Counted from the first letter of the stretch, positions 27,321 through 37,327 are shown. The stretch is 64,000 nt of DNA from Alteromonas sp. LMIT006 (GCF_024300645.1 NZ_CP101291.1:2294001-2358000), one strand, 5' to 3'. Program-made: numbers and translations. Notes: generated by a model from the letters alone, not told the origin.

Positions 27321-28621
27321 TTATTCTTAATCCGACGAGTCAACCACCAAATACCAACAACGACCACAGGTATACTGATACCAAGCACCCACTGTTTATT
27401 GACCAAAATTCCAAGTTCATAGAGTGAGTCGATCATTAGTTTCAAGAGCCCAATTGTATAATAACTAATTGCTGCGACCGATAGGCCCTCAACGGTATGC
27501 TGCATAGCTAACTGAATCCGAGAACGACGTTCCATAGCACTGAGTAATTGTTGGTTCTGACTATGCACCGACAATTCTACTCGGGTTCGAAGCATATCGG
27601 ACGCTCTGTTTACCCGACGTGATAAACTTTCTAAACGTTCCTGTGCTGAGGTACATGAATTGACAGCCGGTGATAACCTTCTTTTCAAAAATTCTTTCAA
27701 CGTCAAATGCCCTGAAACCTCATTTTCTTTCAATTCTTCGATTCTCGCGACCAATACATCATAATAGGCCAGGCTGGCGTTAAATCTGAATGTGGTTTTT
27801 GCTCTAATATTTTCTATGGAAGCCGCCAAATGGGACAAGTCGTTCAATAACAGTTGATCGTCACTTTGACATCCATGCGCTAATTCATCGGTAATGCTGG
27901 CTAATGCTTGATCCATTTTTTTAAGATCCGAGGTTAAAGAGCGGGCTTTCATGTATCCAAGAAGGGTTAATAAACGGTATTGCTCTATTTCGATCAGACG
28001 CTGAACCATTCGTCCCATCTGACCTTTCGTCATGTTCAAGTTAAATACCAAAAAACGCCCAAATCCATCTTCATGGGTTTGAAAGTTTGTCCATATTTGC
28101 GCATCACCATTTTGCGGTAAACTGCCAACCATCAGCGTATTGGCAAAATACGTTTTTAATGTCTGAGGCCTAGGTAATGAAGCGGTAGGAGTGAACACGA
28201 TGTGCAAATGAAATGCTGCGATAACACGACCAGGGAATCGTTCAAACCAGTCACCTGGCAGTCTTTGTAGCGCACTTTTTGAAAATGGGGCGACACTACT
28301 TAATGAATGTTGATGTTCGGTAATAGTCAACGTTGTGAATTCTAAGTGCTGCTCGTAGCGAATTAATAAATCATTCGTTTGATATACCTGACAACTCCCC
28401 TCACAGCACTCTACATCAATTGATAACTCTTGCAAAAAAGACAATAGGGTCTCTTGTTGTTGAACGCGTTGTGTTTCATTACTCAGCAGCGCTATATGCG
28501 TTATTAAAGCATCGGTTTGTATTATTTTAAAAGGACGTGAATGAAGCTCAGCATAAAGTTTGTCTCTTTCTGGATGCCAATCTATTGAGCCAGGAGAAAA
28601 TGAATGAGGTAAAGATGACAT
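27299..28621 (-). CDS. DUF3422 membrane-anchored protein
   Basis: A 440-residue protein of the DUF3422 family. The N-terminal RDKLYAELHSRPFK is the family signature. A long helical central region (about 230-370) with basic heptads precedes two C-terminal membrane helices (about 375-395 and 410-430), ending in a basic tail. The function of the family is unknown. The architecture, a cytoplasmic body with a C-terminal membrane hairpin, recalls CorA-like proteins, but no GMN motif is visible. It stands alone, convergent with dUTPase. Confidence 0.85.
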   Translation of the reverse strand: MSSLPHSFSPGSIDWHPERDKLYAELHSRPFKIIQTDALITHIALLSNETQRVQQQETLLSFLQELSIDVECCEGSCQVYQTNDLLIRYEQHLEFTTLTITEHQHSLSSVAPFSKSALQRLPGDWFERFPGRVIAAFHLHIVFTPTASLPRPQTLKTYFANTLMVGSLPQNGDAQIWTNFQTHEDGFGRFLVFNLNMTKGQMGRMVQRLIEIEQYRLLTLLGYMKARSLTSDLKKMDQALASITDELAHGCQSDDQLLLNDLSHLAASIENIRAKTTFRFNASLAYYDVLVARIEELKENEVSGHLTLKEFLKRRLSPAVNSCTSAQERLESLSRRVNRASDMLRTRVELSVHSQNQQLLSAMERRSRIQLAMQHTVEGLSVAAISYYTIGLLKLMIDSLYELGILVNKQWVLGISIPVVVVGIWWLTRRIKNKYKALAR

Positions 28622-28717
28622 AAAATGAGGCGTTTGTTAAATCTACTCTCATCTTATGATGAGGTGAGTGACAAACAAATCCCTCTTTAGAACGATTTTT
28701 GGCACTCACCTTTGCGG

Positions 28718-30391
28718 TTAAGACACGAACACAACCTTGTCCGTATGCGAGGATTCAATCAGGTTTTTAAATCGCTCCTCCAAAACATGGCGTTTGACTT
28801 TTAACGTCGGCGTCAATAATTCGTTTTCAATTGACCACTCTTCTTTTAATACAACGAAATGGTCTAAGCGCATGTGACTTTCTAATGTTGCATTGACCTG
28901 CTCAAGTGTGGCTGAGAAGGACTCTCTTAACTGATCTTGAGAATGCTTGGCTGCTTCTTCAGATAAGACCATCAAAGCGATGGGTTGAGGCAGATTATTA
29001 CCTGTCACACACACTTGTTCGATATTAGTGTTTTCTAAAATCTTAGCTTCAATTGGTGCTGGGACAACGTATTTGCCTTTTGACGTTTTGAAGATTTCCT
29101 TCAGCCGCCCAGTAATGCGGACGTAGCCTTCTGCATCAATCTCACCTTTATCACCTGTGCGTAAATATCCGTCTTCGGTAAACGTCTCAGCGGTTTTCTC
29201 AGGTTCAAGATAATAACCTAACATATTACAAGGTGCTTTAACTTGAATCTCACCTTCTTCAGACAAGCGAATATCGACACCAGTGTATGCTTTGCCGATG
29301 GTACCAATTTTATCAGCACGAAATGGCAATTGAGCCGTTCCAAATGCTGCGTTTTCGGTCATCCCCCAGCCCTCAGAAATATTCACACCAAGTTTGGCAA
29401 ACCAGCGAATAGTTGCAGGAGCTAGTGGCGCTGAACCACTGGCCCAAGCGCGAGCCTGGTCAATCCCCAATGCAGAGGTGATTTTCTTGCGGATGACGTT
29501 ATTCAAAAATGGGATTTTTAATAACAAATCGAGTTTCTTTTGAGGCATTTTTGCTAAGACACCCATTTGGAACTTGGTCCACAGACGCGGCACAGATACA
29601 AATAAGGTCGGGCGATGTGCCGCAACATCACGAGTGAAACTGTCTAATGATTCTACAAATGCAATCTGCGCACTGGAGTAGAAACTCGACAATTCAATGA
29701 TCACGCGTTCTGTAATATGCGCTAAAGGCAAATAACTCATAATTCGGTCATTGTTATCAACAGAGAGCTCATGCAATGAGTTTTGTGCAGCCCAACAAAT
29801 GGTCGCATAACTGTGCATCACCCCCTTGGGCTGACCGGTACTCCCTGATGTATAAATAATAGTCATCAAATCATCAAGGTCTCGTTTGGGATTATCCGAG
29901 ATAGCCTCGATATTCAGGTAGTCTGTCCAAGTGTAAGTGCCTTTGAGATCATGATAAGGCAAGATAACTGATGGTACAGAGTCGGGAATATGATTAAAGC
30001 TTTGTTCCGCTGCGTCAAACTTGCCAACGAAAACAAGCTTCACATCAGCATGTTGCAAAACATACTCTACTGTTTCTTTACCAGCAGTTGGAAAAATTGG
30101 CACAGACACGTGGCCGGCAAGCATTATCCCAAGGTCGATAATGAACCACTCTGCACAGTTTTTGGAAAAAATACAAATACGACTGCCTGGCTCTAGCTCC
30201 ATCGCACGTAATCTCGCAGCTATTTTTCGGGCTTGTGAGCCTACATCATTCCAAGTGAAGTTTTTTAGCACGCCGTTGATGGGCTGACGTAAGTAAATTT
30301 GGTTACCTGCAGTTTGTTCCCAGTGATAGAGCATCTCTAAGGGGGTTTTTAATTCTGTCGTCATAGTGATACCTGTATGGTCTAGTGGCAT
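28718..30391 (-). CDS. AMP-binding long-chain acyl-CoA ligase-like protein
   Basis: A 557-residue adenylate-forming enzyme. The phosphate-binding loop IYTSGSTGQPKG is near residue 180, the A5 motif GWGMTEN near 350, the A7 region YLRTGDKGEID near 415 and GRLKEIFKTSKGKYV near 430. The order fits eukaryote-like long-chain fatty-acyl-CoA synthetases (FAA1/LACS type). The ATG at 30391 has AAAGGA at good spacing. An internal ATG at 30364 is a weaker alternative. The likely role is activation of exogenous or recycled fatty acids, perhaps upstream of the thiolase 6 kb away, though they are not in one operon. Confidence 0.9.
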   Translation of the reverse strand: MPLDHTGITMTTELKTPLEMLYHWEQTAGNQIYLRQPINGVLKNFTWNDVGSQARKIAARLRAMELEPGSRICIFSKNCAEWFIIDLGIMLAGHVSVPIFPTAGKETVEYVLQHADVKLVFVGKFDAAEQSFNHIPDSVPSVILPYHDLKGTYTWTDYLNIEAISDNPKRDLDDLMTIIYTSGSTGQPKGVMHSYATICWAAQNSLHELSVDNNDRIMSYLPLAHITERVIIELSSFYSSAQIAFVESLDSFTRDVAAHRPTLFVSVPRLWTKFQMGVLAKMPQKKLDLLLKIPFLNNVIRKKITSALGIDQARAWASGSAPLAPATIRWFAKLGVNISEGWGMTENAAFGTAQLPFRADKIGTIGKAYTGVDIRLSEEGEIQVKAPCNMLGYYLEPEKTAETFTEDGYLRTGDKGEIDAEGYVRITGRLKEIFKTSKGKYVVPAPIEAKILENTNIEQVCVTGNNLPQPIALMVLSEEAAKHSQDQLRESFSATLEQVNATLESHMRLDHFVVLKEEWSIENELLTPTLKVKRHVLEERFKNLIESSHTDKVVFVS

Positions 30392-30608
30392 TCTTATTAT
30401 TCCTTTAACACATGATTATCTGTGTTCTTGCTCAGACTTTTAATTTTTGTTAATTAGAAACGAAAAAGCCCTAGCTTGCAACTGTAAGAATATACAAAGG
30501 GATCGCAACACTAATCAAGTATGACATATCTTCTGCTGTATTTACGAATAGCACTCTAGAAATAGACAATGTAAAATAATTAGACACGTTGCACAAGGTG
30601 GTAGCAGT

Positions 30609-31331
30609 ATGCTTCTTCTGACTAGTTTATTGATTGCACATTTCGTCGCAGATTTTTATTTGCAACCTCATGCGTGGGTCATGGATAAAGTGCAATACCG
30701 CGAAAAATCTTTTGGCCTGTTTAAACATATTTGCGTTCATATCTTGCTAACTTTTAGCGCTATTATTTTGAGCATTGCGACATTGTCGTGGGAAGTTTGG
30801 CTCGGCTTTGCTTTTATTATTTTAAGTCACTATGCCATAGATATCTGGAAGACATATCAATCGTTTCAAATTAAATATTTTCTCATCGACCAAATCGGAC
30901 ATTATGTTGTCATTACCGGAGTAACAATGTGGTGGTTGTCACTCGATAGCCTCACCTTTCATTTTCCTTCTTTCTGGTTTGAAGCGGAAACTTGGCTGGC
31001 AATTTTGGCCTCAGTTTTGGGATTCGTATTTCTTTATAAACCAGTTGCTCTGACCCAGATCCTAGTGCTCAATGCGTTAACTTTAGACGATAATCCGAAT
31101 TATCAGTTTGACACACGGAGTATATTTCGGCGGGGATTGGTATTTGTGTTTTCCATCACCTTATCGGTTTTATTCATCATTGCCGAAACGGTCATTCAGC
31201 TTTTAGAAAGCTATTATGAATACAAACAAAAGAATGACGTTACGCTATTACGCAAACGAATAGCAGTCATCGTATTCAACACATTTTGTGTTGCTCTGGC
31301 TTATATTTACTTTAAAGAAGTCGCCGTTTAG
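30609..31331 (+). CDS. DUF3307 integral membrane protein
   Basis: A 240-residue polytopic membrane protein with about six hydrophobic helices. The start LLIAHFVADFYLQPHAWVMDK and the motif LSHYAIDIWKTY are typical of DUF3307, which carries conserved His and Asp residues in the membrane (H11, D15, H78, D81 region), suggesting metal or lipid chemistry. Function unknown. It lies 41 bases before the M49-like lipoprotein gene and could share its transcript. Confidence 0.85.
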   Translation: MLLLTSLLIAHFVADFYLQPHAWVMDKVQYREKSFGLFKHICVHILLTFSAIILSIATLSWEVWLGFAFIILSHYAIDIWKTYQSFQIKYFLIDQIGHYVVITGVTMWWLSLDSLTFHFPSFWFEAETWLAILASVLGFVFLYKPVALTQILVLNALTLDDNPNYQFDTRSIFRRGLVFVFSITLSVLFIIAETVIQLLESYYEYKQKNDVTLLRKRIAVIVFNTFCVALAYIYFKEVAV

Positions 31332-31371
31332 GCAAATGATTTTATCTCTACAATAACAACAAAGGTTTATT

Positions 31372-33075
31372 ATGAAATTCCGAATTACCACACTGAAGGC
31401 AAGTATTTTGTCCTTATATATGTTGACTGGATGTCAGCCTGCTAGCGAGCCTCTAGTTCACAGCCCTGCACAAGACACATCGCCAACAGCTCAAGCAACA
31501 ACCTCTCAACCGCAATTATTGATCGATGAAGCCCGTTTAAATATATATTACCCTGTTGATCTAATAGCCGATCTAGATCATCTTAGTGACAATCAAAAAG
31601 AAATGATTGGTTTGCTCATTGACGCCTCAGAGATCATGGACGATTTATTTTGGCAACAAGCGTTCGGCGAGGATAAAGAGGCATTCTTAGCAAAACTCAC
31701 CGACCCAAGGGTCAAGCATTTTGCTTCGATCAACTATGGACCTTGGGACAGATTAAACGCAGATAAGCCTTTCCTTGCTGGTTATGAGGCAAAATCTAGT
31801 GGCGCTCAATTTTACCCTGCGGATATAACAAAAGACGAGTTACTCAATAGCTCACTTGGTGACAAAACTGGGCTCTATTCTGTCATTGAGCGCGCTGAGA
31901 ATGGTGAATTAGTTGCTATTCCATATCATCAAAAATACGCAACAAAATTACAACAAGCGGCATCTTTACTGCGCCAAGCCGCTGGTTTAGCTGAAGATCC
32001 TGATTTTTCTAACTATTTATTATTGCGCGCCGATGCCTTTCTCTCCAACCAGTATCAACTTTCAGATTTGGCTTGGATGGATGTTAAAAACAATCAAATA
32101 GATGTCGTCATTGGCCCGATTGAAACGTATGAGGACCAATTACTCGGTGCACGAACGAGTTTCGAGTCGTACGTTCTGATTAAAGATATGGCGTGGAGTG
32201 AGAAACTCGCGCAATTCGCTCAGTATCTCCCAGAGTTACAGCGAGGGTTACCGGTTGCTGAAGCCTACAAAGCTCAAATGCCTGGAACCAATGCAGATTT
32301 AAATGCTTATGATGTGATTTATTATGCCGGTCACTCTAATGCTGGGAGTAAAACCATTGCAATTAACCTACCTAACGATGAAGAAGTACAACTGGCTAAG
32401 GGCACCCGTAGACTGCAACTAAAAAACGCAATGCGCGCCAAATTTGACCATATTCTATTACCTATTGCTGATGTGTTAATCGTGCCTGAGCAAAGACAAC
32501 ATATCACCTTTAATGCTTTTTTCGCCAATACCATGTTCCACGAAGTCGCTCATGGTTTGGGTATAAAAAACGTGCTGAACTCTGACACTACGGTTCGTGA
32601 GGCTTTGCAAGAACACGCCTCGGCTTTGGAAGAAGGCAAAGCTGATATTTTAGGTCTATATATGGTCGAGCAACTTTTAGAACGTGAAGTGATCAGCGAA
32701 GGGGTACTTGAGGATTATTATGTCACCTTTATGGCTGGGATTTTTCGTTCTATTCGCTTTGGCGCAAGTTCGGCACATGGCAAAGCCAACATGGTGAGAT
32801 TTAATTACTTTGCAGAAAAAGGCGCGTTTACTCGTAACGAGCTTGGGCAATACGCTGTGGATATGCCCAAAATGCGCGAAGCCGTAAATACTCTATCGAA
32901 TCTTATTTTGACATTACAAGGTGATGGAAATTATGCAGGGGTCGCGTCACTGGTCGCAGCCAAAGGAGTAATTGGTACTCAACTCCAAGCCGACCTTAGC
33001 CGACTTACTGATGCTAATATTTCTGTCGACATTCACTTTAACCAAGGTAAAGACATCCTAGGTTTAGCCAAGTAA
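31372..33075 (+). CDS. M49-like zinc metallopeptidase lipoprotein
   Basis: A 567-residue protein with a lipoprotein signal (lipobox LTGC, Cys21), so it is anchored in the envelope. The catalytic region has FHEVAHG near residue 390 and LEEGKADILGLY near 420, matching the zinc sites of dipeptidyl-peptidase III relatives (HExxGH and EExxAE). The spacing in the first motif is HExxH rather than HExxGH, as in bacterial NUDIX-linked or stand-alone M49-like proteins. The usual substrate is short peptides. A terminator follows 25 bases after the stop. Confidence 0.82.
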   Translation: MKFRITTLKASILSLYMLTGCQPASEPLVHSPAQDTSPTAQATTSQPQLLIDEARLNIYYPVDLIADLDHLSDNQKEMIGLLIDASEIMDDLFWQQAFGEDKEAFLAKLTDPRVKHFASINYGPWDRLNADKPFLAGYEAKSSGAQFYPADITKDELLNSSLGDKTGLYSVIERAENGELVAIPYHQKYATKLQQAASLLRQAAGLAEDPDFSNYLLLRADAFLSNQYQLSDLAWMDVKNNQIDVVIGPIETYEDQLLGARTSFESYVLIKDMAWSEKLAQFAQYLPELQRGLPVAEAYKAQMPGTNADLNAYDVIYYAGHSNAGSKTIAINLPNDEEVQLAKGTRRLQLKNAMRAKFDHILLPIADVLIVPEQRQHITFNAFFANTMFHEVAHGLGIKNVLNSDTTVREALQEHASALEEGKADILGLYMVEQLLEREVISEGVLEDYYVTFMAGIFRSIRFGASSAHGKANMVRFNYFAEKGAFTRNELGQYAVDMPKMREAVNTLSNLILTLQGDGNYAGVASLVAAKGVIGTQLQADLSRLTDANISVDIHFNQGKDILGLAK

Positions 33076-33100
33076 ATCGATTTAAAACACTTTATGATTA

Positions 33101-33136
33101 AAGCCCAATGAGATCAATGTGTCATTGGGCTTTATT
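33101..33136. terminator. Bidirectional terminator
   Basis: An 11-bp stem AAGCCCAATGA/TCATTGGGCTT (33101-33111 and 33122-33132) with a 10-base loop. It serves the M49-like gene and the small convergent gene whose stop is six bases beyond it. Confidence 0.85.
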
Positions 33137-33138
33137 TA

Positions 33139-33306
33139 TTAATAAGCGTAAGGGTCGGCCTTTACTCCTCGAGATTTGCGACGTTTATCTGAGAGTGATT
33201 TACTCTTGTCGCGCTTGTGAGATTTTGCTGAAAATTCTTGATCTTCGAAACCACCGAAATCCGAATAATCATCATCCATTTGATTGTGTCTTTGTTTTTT
33301 GTTCAT
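33139..33306 (-). CDS. Small highly charged protein, 55 residues
   Basis: An open frame from ATG 33306 to TAA 33139. The product starts NKKQRHNQMDDDYSDFGGFE and ends in a basic tract rich in Lys/Arg/Ser (HKRDKSKS, SDKRRKSR) followed by DPYAY. It is hydrophilic, with no membrane segment, and split into an acidic N-terminal and a basic C-terminal half, suggesting nucleic-acid or ribosome binding. The frame ends right at a strong terminator, which supports its reality. I do not recognise the family. Confidence 0.6.
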   Translation of the reverse strand: MNKKQRHNQMDDDYSDFGGFEDQEFSAKSHKRDKSKSLSDKRRKSRGVKADPYAY

Positions 33307-33483
33307 AACCTTATACTACAAAAAATAATTACTTCCTTCATTGAGCATTATCGTACCTTTTGAGATTTTTTAAATAGGATAAACATCATTTTTTGCTGTA
33401 AATGGGTCTAGATGGCAGTGCGTCGGAAGATAGTAATGGTCAGAGTATTTTTGAAGAAATCAGGCAGACAATAGTTCAGTTGC

Positions 33484-33510
33484 AAAAAAGGGAGACCAAA
33501 GTCTCCCTTT
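33484..33510 (-). terminator. Rho-independent terminator of the S9 peptidase gene
   Basis: On the minus strand GTCTCCC pairs with GGGAGAC (arms 33501-33510 and 33487-33496 including flanking A/T pairs), loop of four, followed by a T-tract. Five bases beyond the peptidase stop. Confidence 0.88.
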
Positions 33511-33514
33511 CAAT

Positions 33515-35560
33515 TTAATCTTCTTTTTTGAGTTTATCTGCCAAGCCCAAATCAAACGGCGGTTTTGCTGTTTGACGAGTCGCATCCTCAGCCAAATACG
33601 TATCCATCCAGCGCATCAAACGCAATGCATAATCGTATTGAGCCGCTGCATGACGGTTTCCATGTCCTTCATTTGGATAAAACACCAAGCGTACTGGGGT
33701 ATCGGTTCGCACTTTAATTGAGCGATATAATTCCATCGATTGTGATGGGTGCACGCGAGTGTCCTTTTCACCATGCAAAATCAAAATCGGTGTATCGGCT
33801 TTGCCAGCATGGAAAATCGGTGAACGCTCTAATAAGTTCATCCAGTTATCTTCCCATGGCCATTTGAGTGAATGCACAAGATGCATTTCATTTGGAATAT
33901 CAGACGTACCAAATTTCGATACCTGATTTGAAATCCCCACAAACGCCACCGCTGCAGCAAAGTGTTCAGTTAACGCTGTTGCACCCCACATCGAAGCATA
34001 GCCACCATATGAGCCGCCCGTGATCCCAACACGATCACGATCAATAATACCAGCTTTGGCAAGGGCGTCCACGCCATCCACTAGGTCATTGAACTCTTTG
34101 CCTGCATAGTCATTTTGATGCTGTTTGGCATAAGCCACCCCGCGACCAGTTGAACCGCGATAGTTAGGGTAATACACAGCATAGCCTTTAGCCGCGGCAT
34201 ATTGCCCAGGCATAGAGTACGCCGTCAGCCAACCATCACTATAATGCGCCTCTGGACCTCCGTGAACCATCAAAATTAATGGCCAACCTTTCTCGGGAGC
34301 CTCACCTTTAGGCGTGATCAAAAGACCTTCGACTTTTTCACCATCTCTGGCTTCATACATAAACGTCGATTGTGGTGCTAATGCTATGTCGTTTAGCCAA
34401 GTATTGTGCTGAGTGACTTTTCTCGCTTTATTGCGGTTTACTGCAAACACAGCTCGAGGATGAGAAGGGCTATCTGCAATGAGTTGTACCGTATCATCAC
34501 CTACCGCAACACTGCGCACAACGATATCCTCTGGCGTATTAATGGTGCGTTTTACTTTGCCTTTCTTGTCGTATACCGCAACAGAAGATTCCACCCCGCG
34601 ATGCGCTACAGCAAGAATATCTCGTCCTTTCCATGCGATATCAACGATGTGTTGCAAGGCATCAGCGGTGAGTTGCGTGAGCTCTGCTGAATCAGCTTGC
34701 GCCACCATCAACACGCCATCTGATGAATCACTAATGTCTGCGCCGCCGATAATCGCAATGTCTTTATCGTTACTGTGCAGTACAAACTCACCCAGTTTGC
34801 CTGGCATATCAATTGTATTGGTGATTTCACCAGAACTGACTTGAATGGTGTGAATATTACGTTCCATCAATGAATCATCGACAAGATTGGTCGGGGCAAC
34901 GGCCGCTAACACAAATTCCCCGTCGCTTGATACATCGATGTCAGAAACGTGTCCACCACTGAAGATTGAAGTTGCTTCACCACCTTTTATAGAAACAGAC
35001 CAAAGCTGATTTAAACGAGTGTCTTCTTCATATACTTTTGCATTGAAGCCCTTGTCTTTAAAGTCTTGCGCATCGTCTTTGGCTTTTGCTACAAAAAATA
35101 ACGTATCATCGACGACCTCATAATCGCCAATTGCCGTTTCAAAACCAAACATTTTGTAAGCTTCACCGCCATTCACTGAAATGGCATACAAAGAAGTATG
35201 TTTGTCATCGCCACGTTTAGCGCGGAAATACAGCGTATCACTCGTTTGATTAAAAGATAGACTTGAGATACTTCCCTCGCCGCCGATGAATAAGCGGCTG
35301 GTGCCTTTTTCATCAAGAATATACAAATGCGTATCCGCACGACCATCTTTGTTACCCGCTGTCATATCGCGCGGTACAGATAGAGTGTATGCTGATAGTT
35401 TGCCGTTTGGTGCAACGGTAATGTTCCCTGCATGTTGTACTTTGGGGAGGTGTTCTATTGTGAAATGGTTATGTTCCCCGTGCTCGTGGGCTATGGCAGA
35501 CACACTCATTGCAGCAGTTGCTACAAGTAAAGCGCCAAGCTTAGATAAAGTCAAAGGCAT
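33515..35560 (-). CDS. Secreted S9 prolyl-oligopeptidase family peptidase
   Basis: A 681-residue serine peptidase with a signal peptide (cleavage near residue 24, after AIA). Residues 40-390 form a seven-bladed propeller, and the C-terminal alpha/beta-hydrolase domain has the nucleophile in GGSYGGY (Ser near 517), the aspartate in GEKDTRVHPSQS and the histidine in NEGHGNRH. It resembles dipeptidyl- or acylaminoacyl-peptidases. Location is periplasmic or extracellular, so it is a nutrient peptidase rather than a PQQ-processing enzyme. A 29-residue ORF precedes it by about 100 bases on the same strand. Confidence 0.93.
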   Translation of the reverse strand: MPLTLSKLGALLVATAAMSVSAIAHEHGEHNHFTIEHLPKVQHAGNITVAPNGKLSAYTLSVPRDMTAGNKDGRADTHLYILDEKGTSRLFIGGEGSISSLSFNQTSDTLYFRAKRGDDKHTSLYAISVNGGEAYKMFGFETAIGDYEVVDDTLFFVAKAKDDAQDFKDKGFNAKVYEEDTRLNQLWSVSIKGGEATSIFSGGHVSDIDVSSDGEFVLAAVAPTNLVDDSLMERNIHTIQVSSGEITNTIDMPGKLGEFVLHSNDKDIAIIGGADISDSSDGVLMVAQADSAELTQLTADALQHIVDIAWKGRDILAVAHRGVESSVAVYDKKGKVKRTINTPEDIVVRSVAVGDDTVQLIADSPSHPRAVFAVNRNKARKVTQHNTWLNDIALAPQSTFMYEARDGEKVEGLLITPKGEAPEKGWPLILMVHGGPEAHYSDGWLTAYSMPGQYAAAKGYAVYYPNYRGSTGRGVAYAKQHQNDYAGKEFNDLVDGVDALAKAGIIDRDRVGITGGSYGGYASMWGATALTEHFAAAVAFVGISNQVSKFGTSDIPNEMHLVHSLKWPWEDNWMNLLERSPIFHAGKADTPILILHGEKDTRVHPSQSMELYRSIKVRTDTPVRLVFYPNEGHGNRHAAAQYDYALRLMRWMDTYLAEDATRQTAKPPFDLGLADKLKKED

Positions 35561-35661
35561 AAATGCTCCCTGTCGATTTTGGTTATTGTTTTATGTGTTA
35601 CGTAAACACGCTAGACAAGGAGCAAAATATCCGATTGAACTGAAAAGCACAAGTCGATAGG

Positions 35662-35751
35662 CTAACTTACATACATGACGATGAAGTACAAAATAGCGGC
35701 CGTTGCCATCATGGATGCAATGATTTTAAAAGCTTCTTTTGGTTGACTCAT
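35662..35751 (-). CDS. Candidate 29-residue single-pass membrane protein
   Basis: The frame runs from ATG 35751 to TAG 35662. A short polar start (SQPKEAFK) is followed by one hydrophobic helix (about 9-27, IIASMMATAAILYFIVMYV). The design resembles small membrane subunits or regulators. Only a weak AGAG precedes the ATG. It may be co-transcribed with the S9 peptidase or act as a leader. No family recognised. Confidence 0.45.
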   Translation of the reverse strand: MSQPKEAFKIIASMMATAAILYFIVMYVS

Positions 35752-36047
35752 TTATGTCTCTATTAGATTTGTTTTTGTGACGTCGACTATACGCTTTTAG
35801 TCTTATATTTACAAATAATTAACATTAATCTAAAAATAAAAACACATATATAAAAATAATGATTTACTAATGCGCAAATAATATCCCAAATACCACTAAG
35901 GTCTACCACCAACACCCTATCCATTATAGACAATAAGCTATAATCTAAGCTAGTGGACGTGAAAAGCGTCTTAAGATACAAATAGGATTTGAAGTAGCAA
36001 GTAACCATTCAAGTTCATCGTTTTTTCATAGGATTTGGGATAATAAA

Positions 36048-37232
36048 ATGAGCCAAAATAGTGTTGTTGTATTAAGTGCTGTGCGTTCTGCCATCGGTAC
36101 ATTTAATGGAAGTTTAAAAGGCATTGAGCCAGCTGAGCTAGCAGGCCAAGTCTTAAAGCAAGGTATTGAAAAATCAGGCGTAGATGCCGAGAAATACCAA
36201 TCAATTGTCGTCGGTAACTGTATTCCGACTGAATCGCGTTTTCCTTATGTGGCACGTGTTGCCTCTATTCAAGCAGGTATGAGCTTAGACTCAACGGCCA
36301 TGGCATTGAACCGTTTGTGTTCATCAGGTCTGCAAGCTGTAGTTAGCTCTGCACAAGGGATCATGCTTGGCGATCACGAACTAGCAATCGGTGGTGGTGT
36401 TGAAAACATGACCCGTGGTGGCTATTTGTCTCCTGCACTACGCAACGGAGCGCGCATGGGCGATACGCAAATGATCGATATGATGGTTGCAGCGCTTACC
36501 GACCCGTTCGGTGTTGGCCATATGGGTATCACAGCTGAAAACCTAGCCGACAAATGGGAACTATCTCGTGAAGCACAAGATGCATTCGCAGCAGAGTCTC
36601 ATAAGCGTGCAGCGGCTGCCGTTGAGGCAGGTTACTTCAAAGACCAAATCGTGCCAGTTGAATTAAAGAGTCGTAAAGGTAGCACCTTCTTTGATACAGA
36701 TGAGCATATCAAACCAGCAACCACCGCTGAAAGCCTAGCCGGTATGCGTCCAGCATTCAAAAAAGACGGTACCGTAACAGCCGGTAATGCATCGGGTATC
36801 AATGACGGTGCGTCGTTCCTAACGCTTGCTTCTGAAAACTATGCTAACCGCAATAACCTACAACCCATGGCACGAATGGTATCCTATGCTGTTGCGGGAG
36901 TGCCAAATCACATTATGGGTGAAGGTCCAATCCCTGCTTCTATCGAAGCATTGAAAAAAGCCGGACTATCAATCAACGATATGGACGTTATTGAATCAAA
37001 CGAAGCCTTTGCCGCTCAAGCACTTGCAGTATGCCGTGGTCTTGATTTGGATCCAGCCAAACCAAATCCAAATGGCGGGGCTATTGCATTAGGTCACCCA
37101 ATTGGTGCATCAGGTGCGGTGATTGCGACTAAAGCCATCCACGAACTACAACGCGCACAAGGTCGTTATGCGCTTGTCACCATGTGTATTGGTGGTGGTC
37201 AAGGGATTGCGGTAATCTTCGAACGCATGTAA
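36048..37232 (+). CDS. Acetyl-CoA C-acyltransferase (thiolase)
   Basis: A 394-residue thiolase. The acyl-binding cysteine is in NRLCSSGLQAV near residue 89, the histidine in GGAIALGHPIGASG near 350 and the second cysteine in TMCIGGGQG near 380. Length and sequence fit biosynthetic acetoacetyl-CoA or short-chain thiolases. The 296 bases upstream hold no gene apart from the minus-strand small ORF at their left edge; a TATAAT (35939-35944) without clear -35 is the only promoter hint there. Terminator 26 bases after the stop. Confidence 0.95.
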   Translation: MSQNSVVVLSAVRSAIGTFNGSLKGIEPAELAGQVLKQGIEKSGVDAEKYQSIVVGNCIPTESRFPYVARVASIQAGMSLDSTAMALNRLCSSGLQAVVSSAQGIMLGDHELAIGGGVENMTRGGYLSPALRNGARMGDTQMIDMMVAALTDPFGVGHMGITAENLADKWELSREAQDAFAAESHKRAAAAVEAGYFKDQIVPVELKSRKGSTFFDTDEHIKPATTAESLAGMRPAFKKDGTVTAGNASGINDGASFLTLASENYANRNNLQPMARMVSYAVAGVPNHIMGEGPIPASIEALKKAGLSINDMDVIESNEAFAAQALAVCRGLDLDPAKPNPNGGAIALGHPIGASGAVIATKAIHELQRAQGRYALVTMCIGGGQGIAVIFERM

Positions 37233-37257
37233 TGCACAATTCTCTTTAATGTTATAA

Positions 37258-37289
37258 GCCCATATGCCTTGATGTATGGGCTTTTTTGT
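37258..37289 (+). terminator. Rho-independent terminator of the thiolase gene
   Basis: An 8-bp stem AGCCCATA/TATGGGCT (37258-37265 and 37276-37283) with a 10-base loop, followed by T5G. Confidence 0.88.
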
Positions 37290-37327
37290 AGGTATCATTC
37301 ACGTATAATGTCAAAAGTTAAGCTCAT

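Noticed and set aside
33515-35560. S9 peptidase as part of the PQQ pathway (as for the S9 peptidase in some Pseudomonas pqq operons)
   Set aside because: It has a signal peptide, faces the other way and is separated from pqqA by the thiolase and M17 genes; PqqA processing is cytoplasmic.
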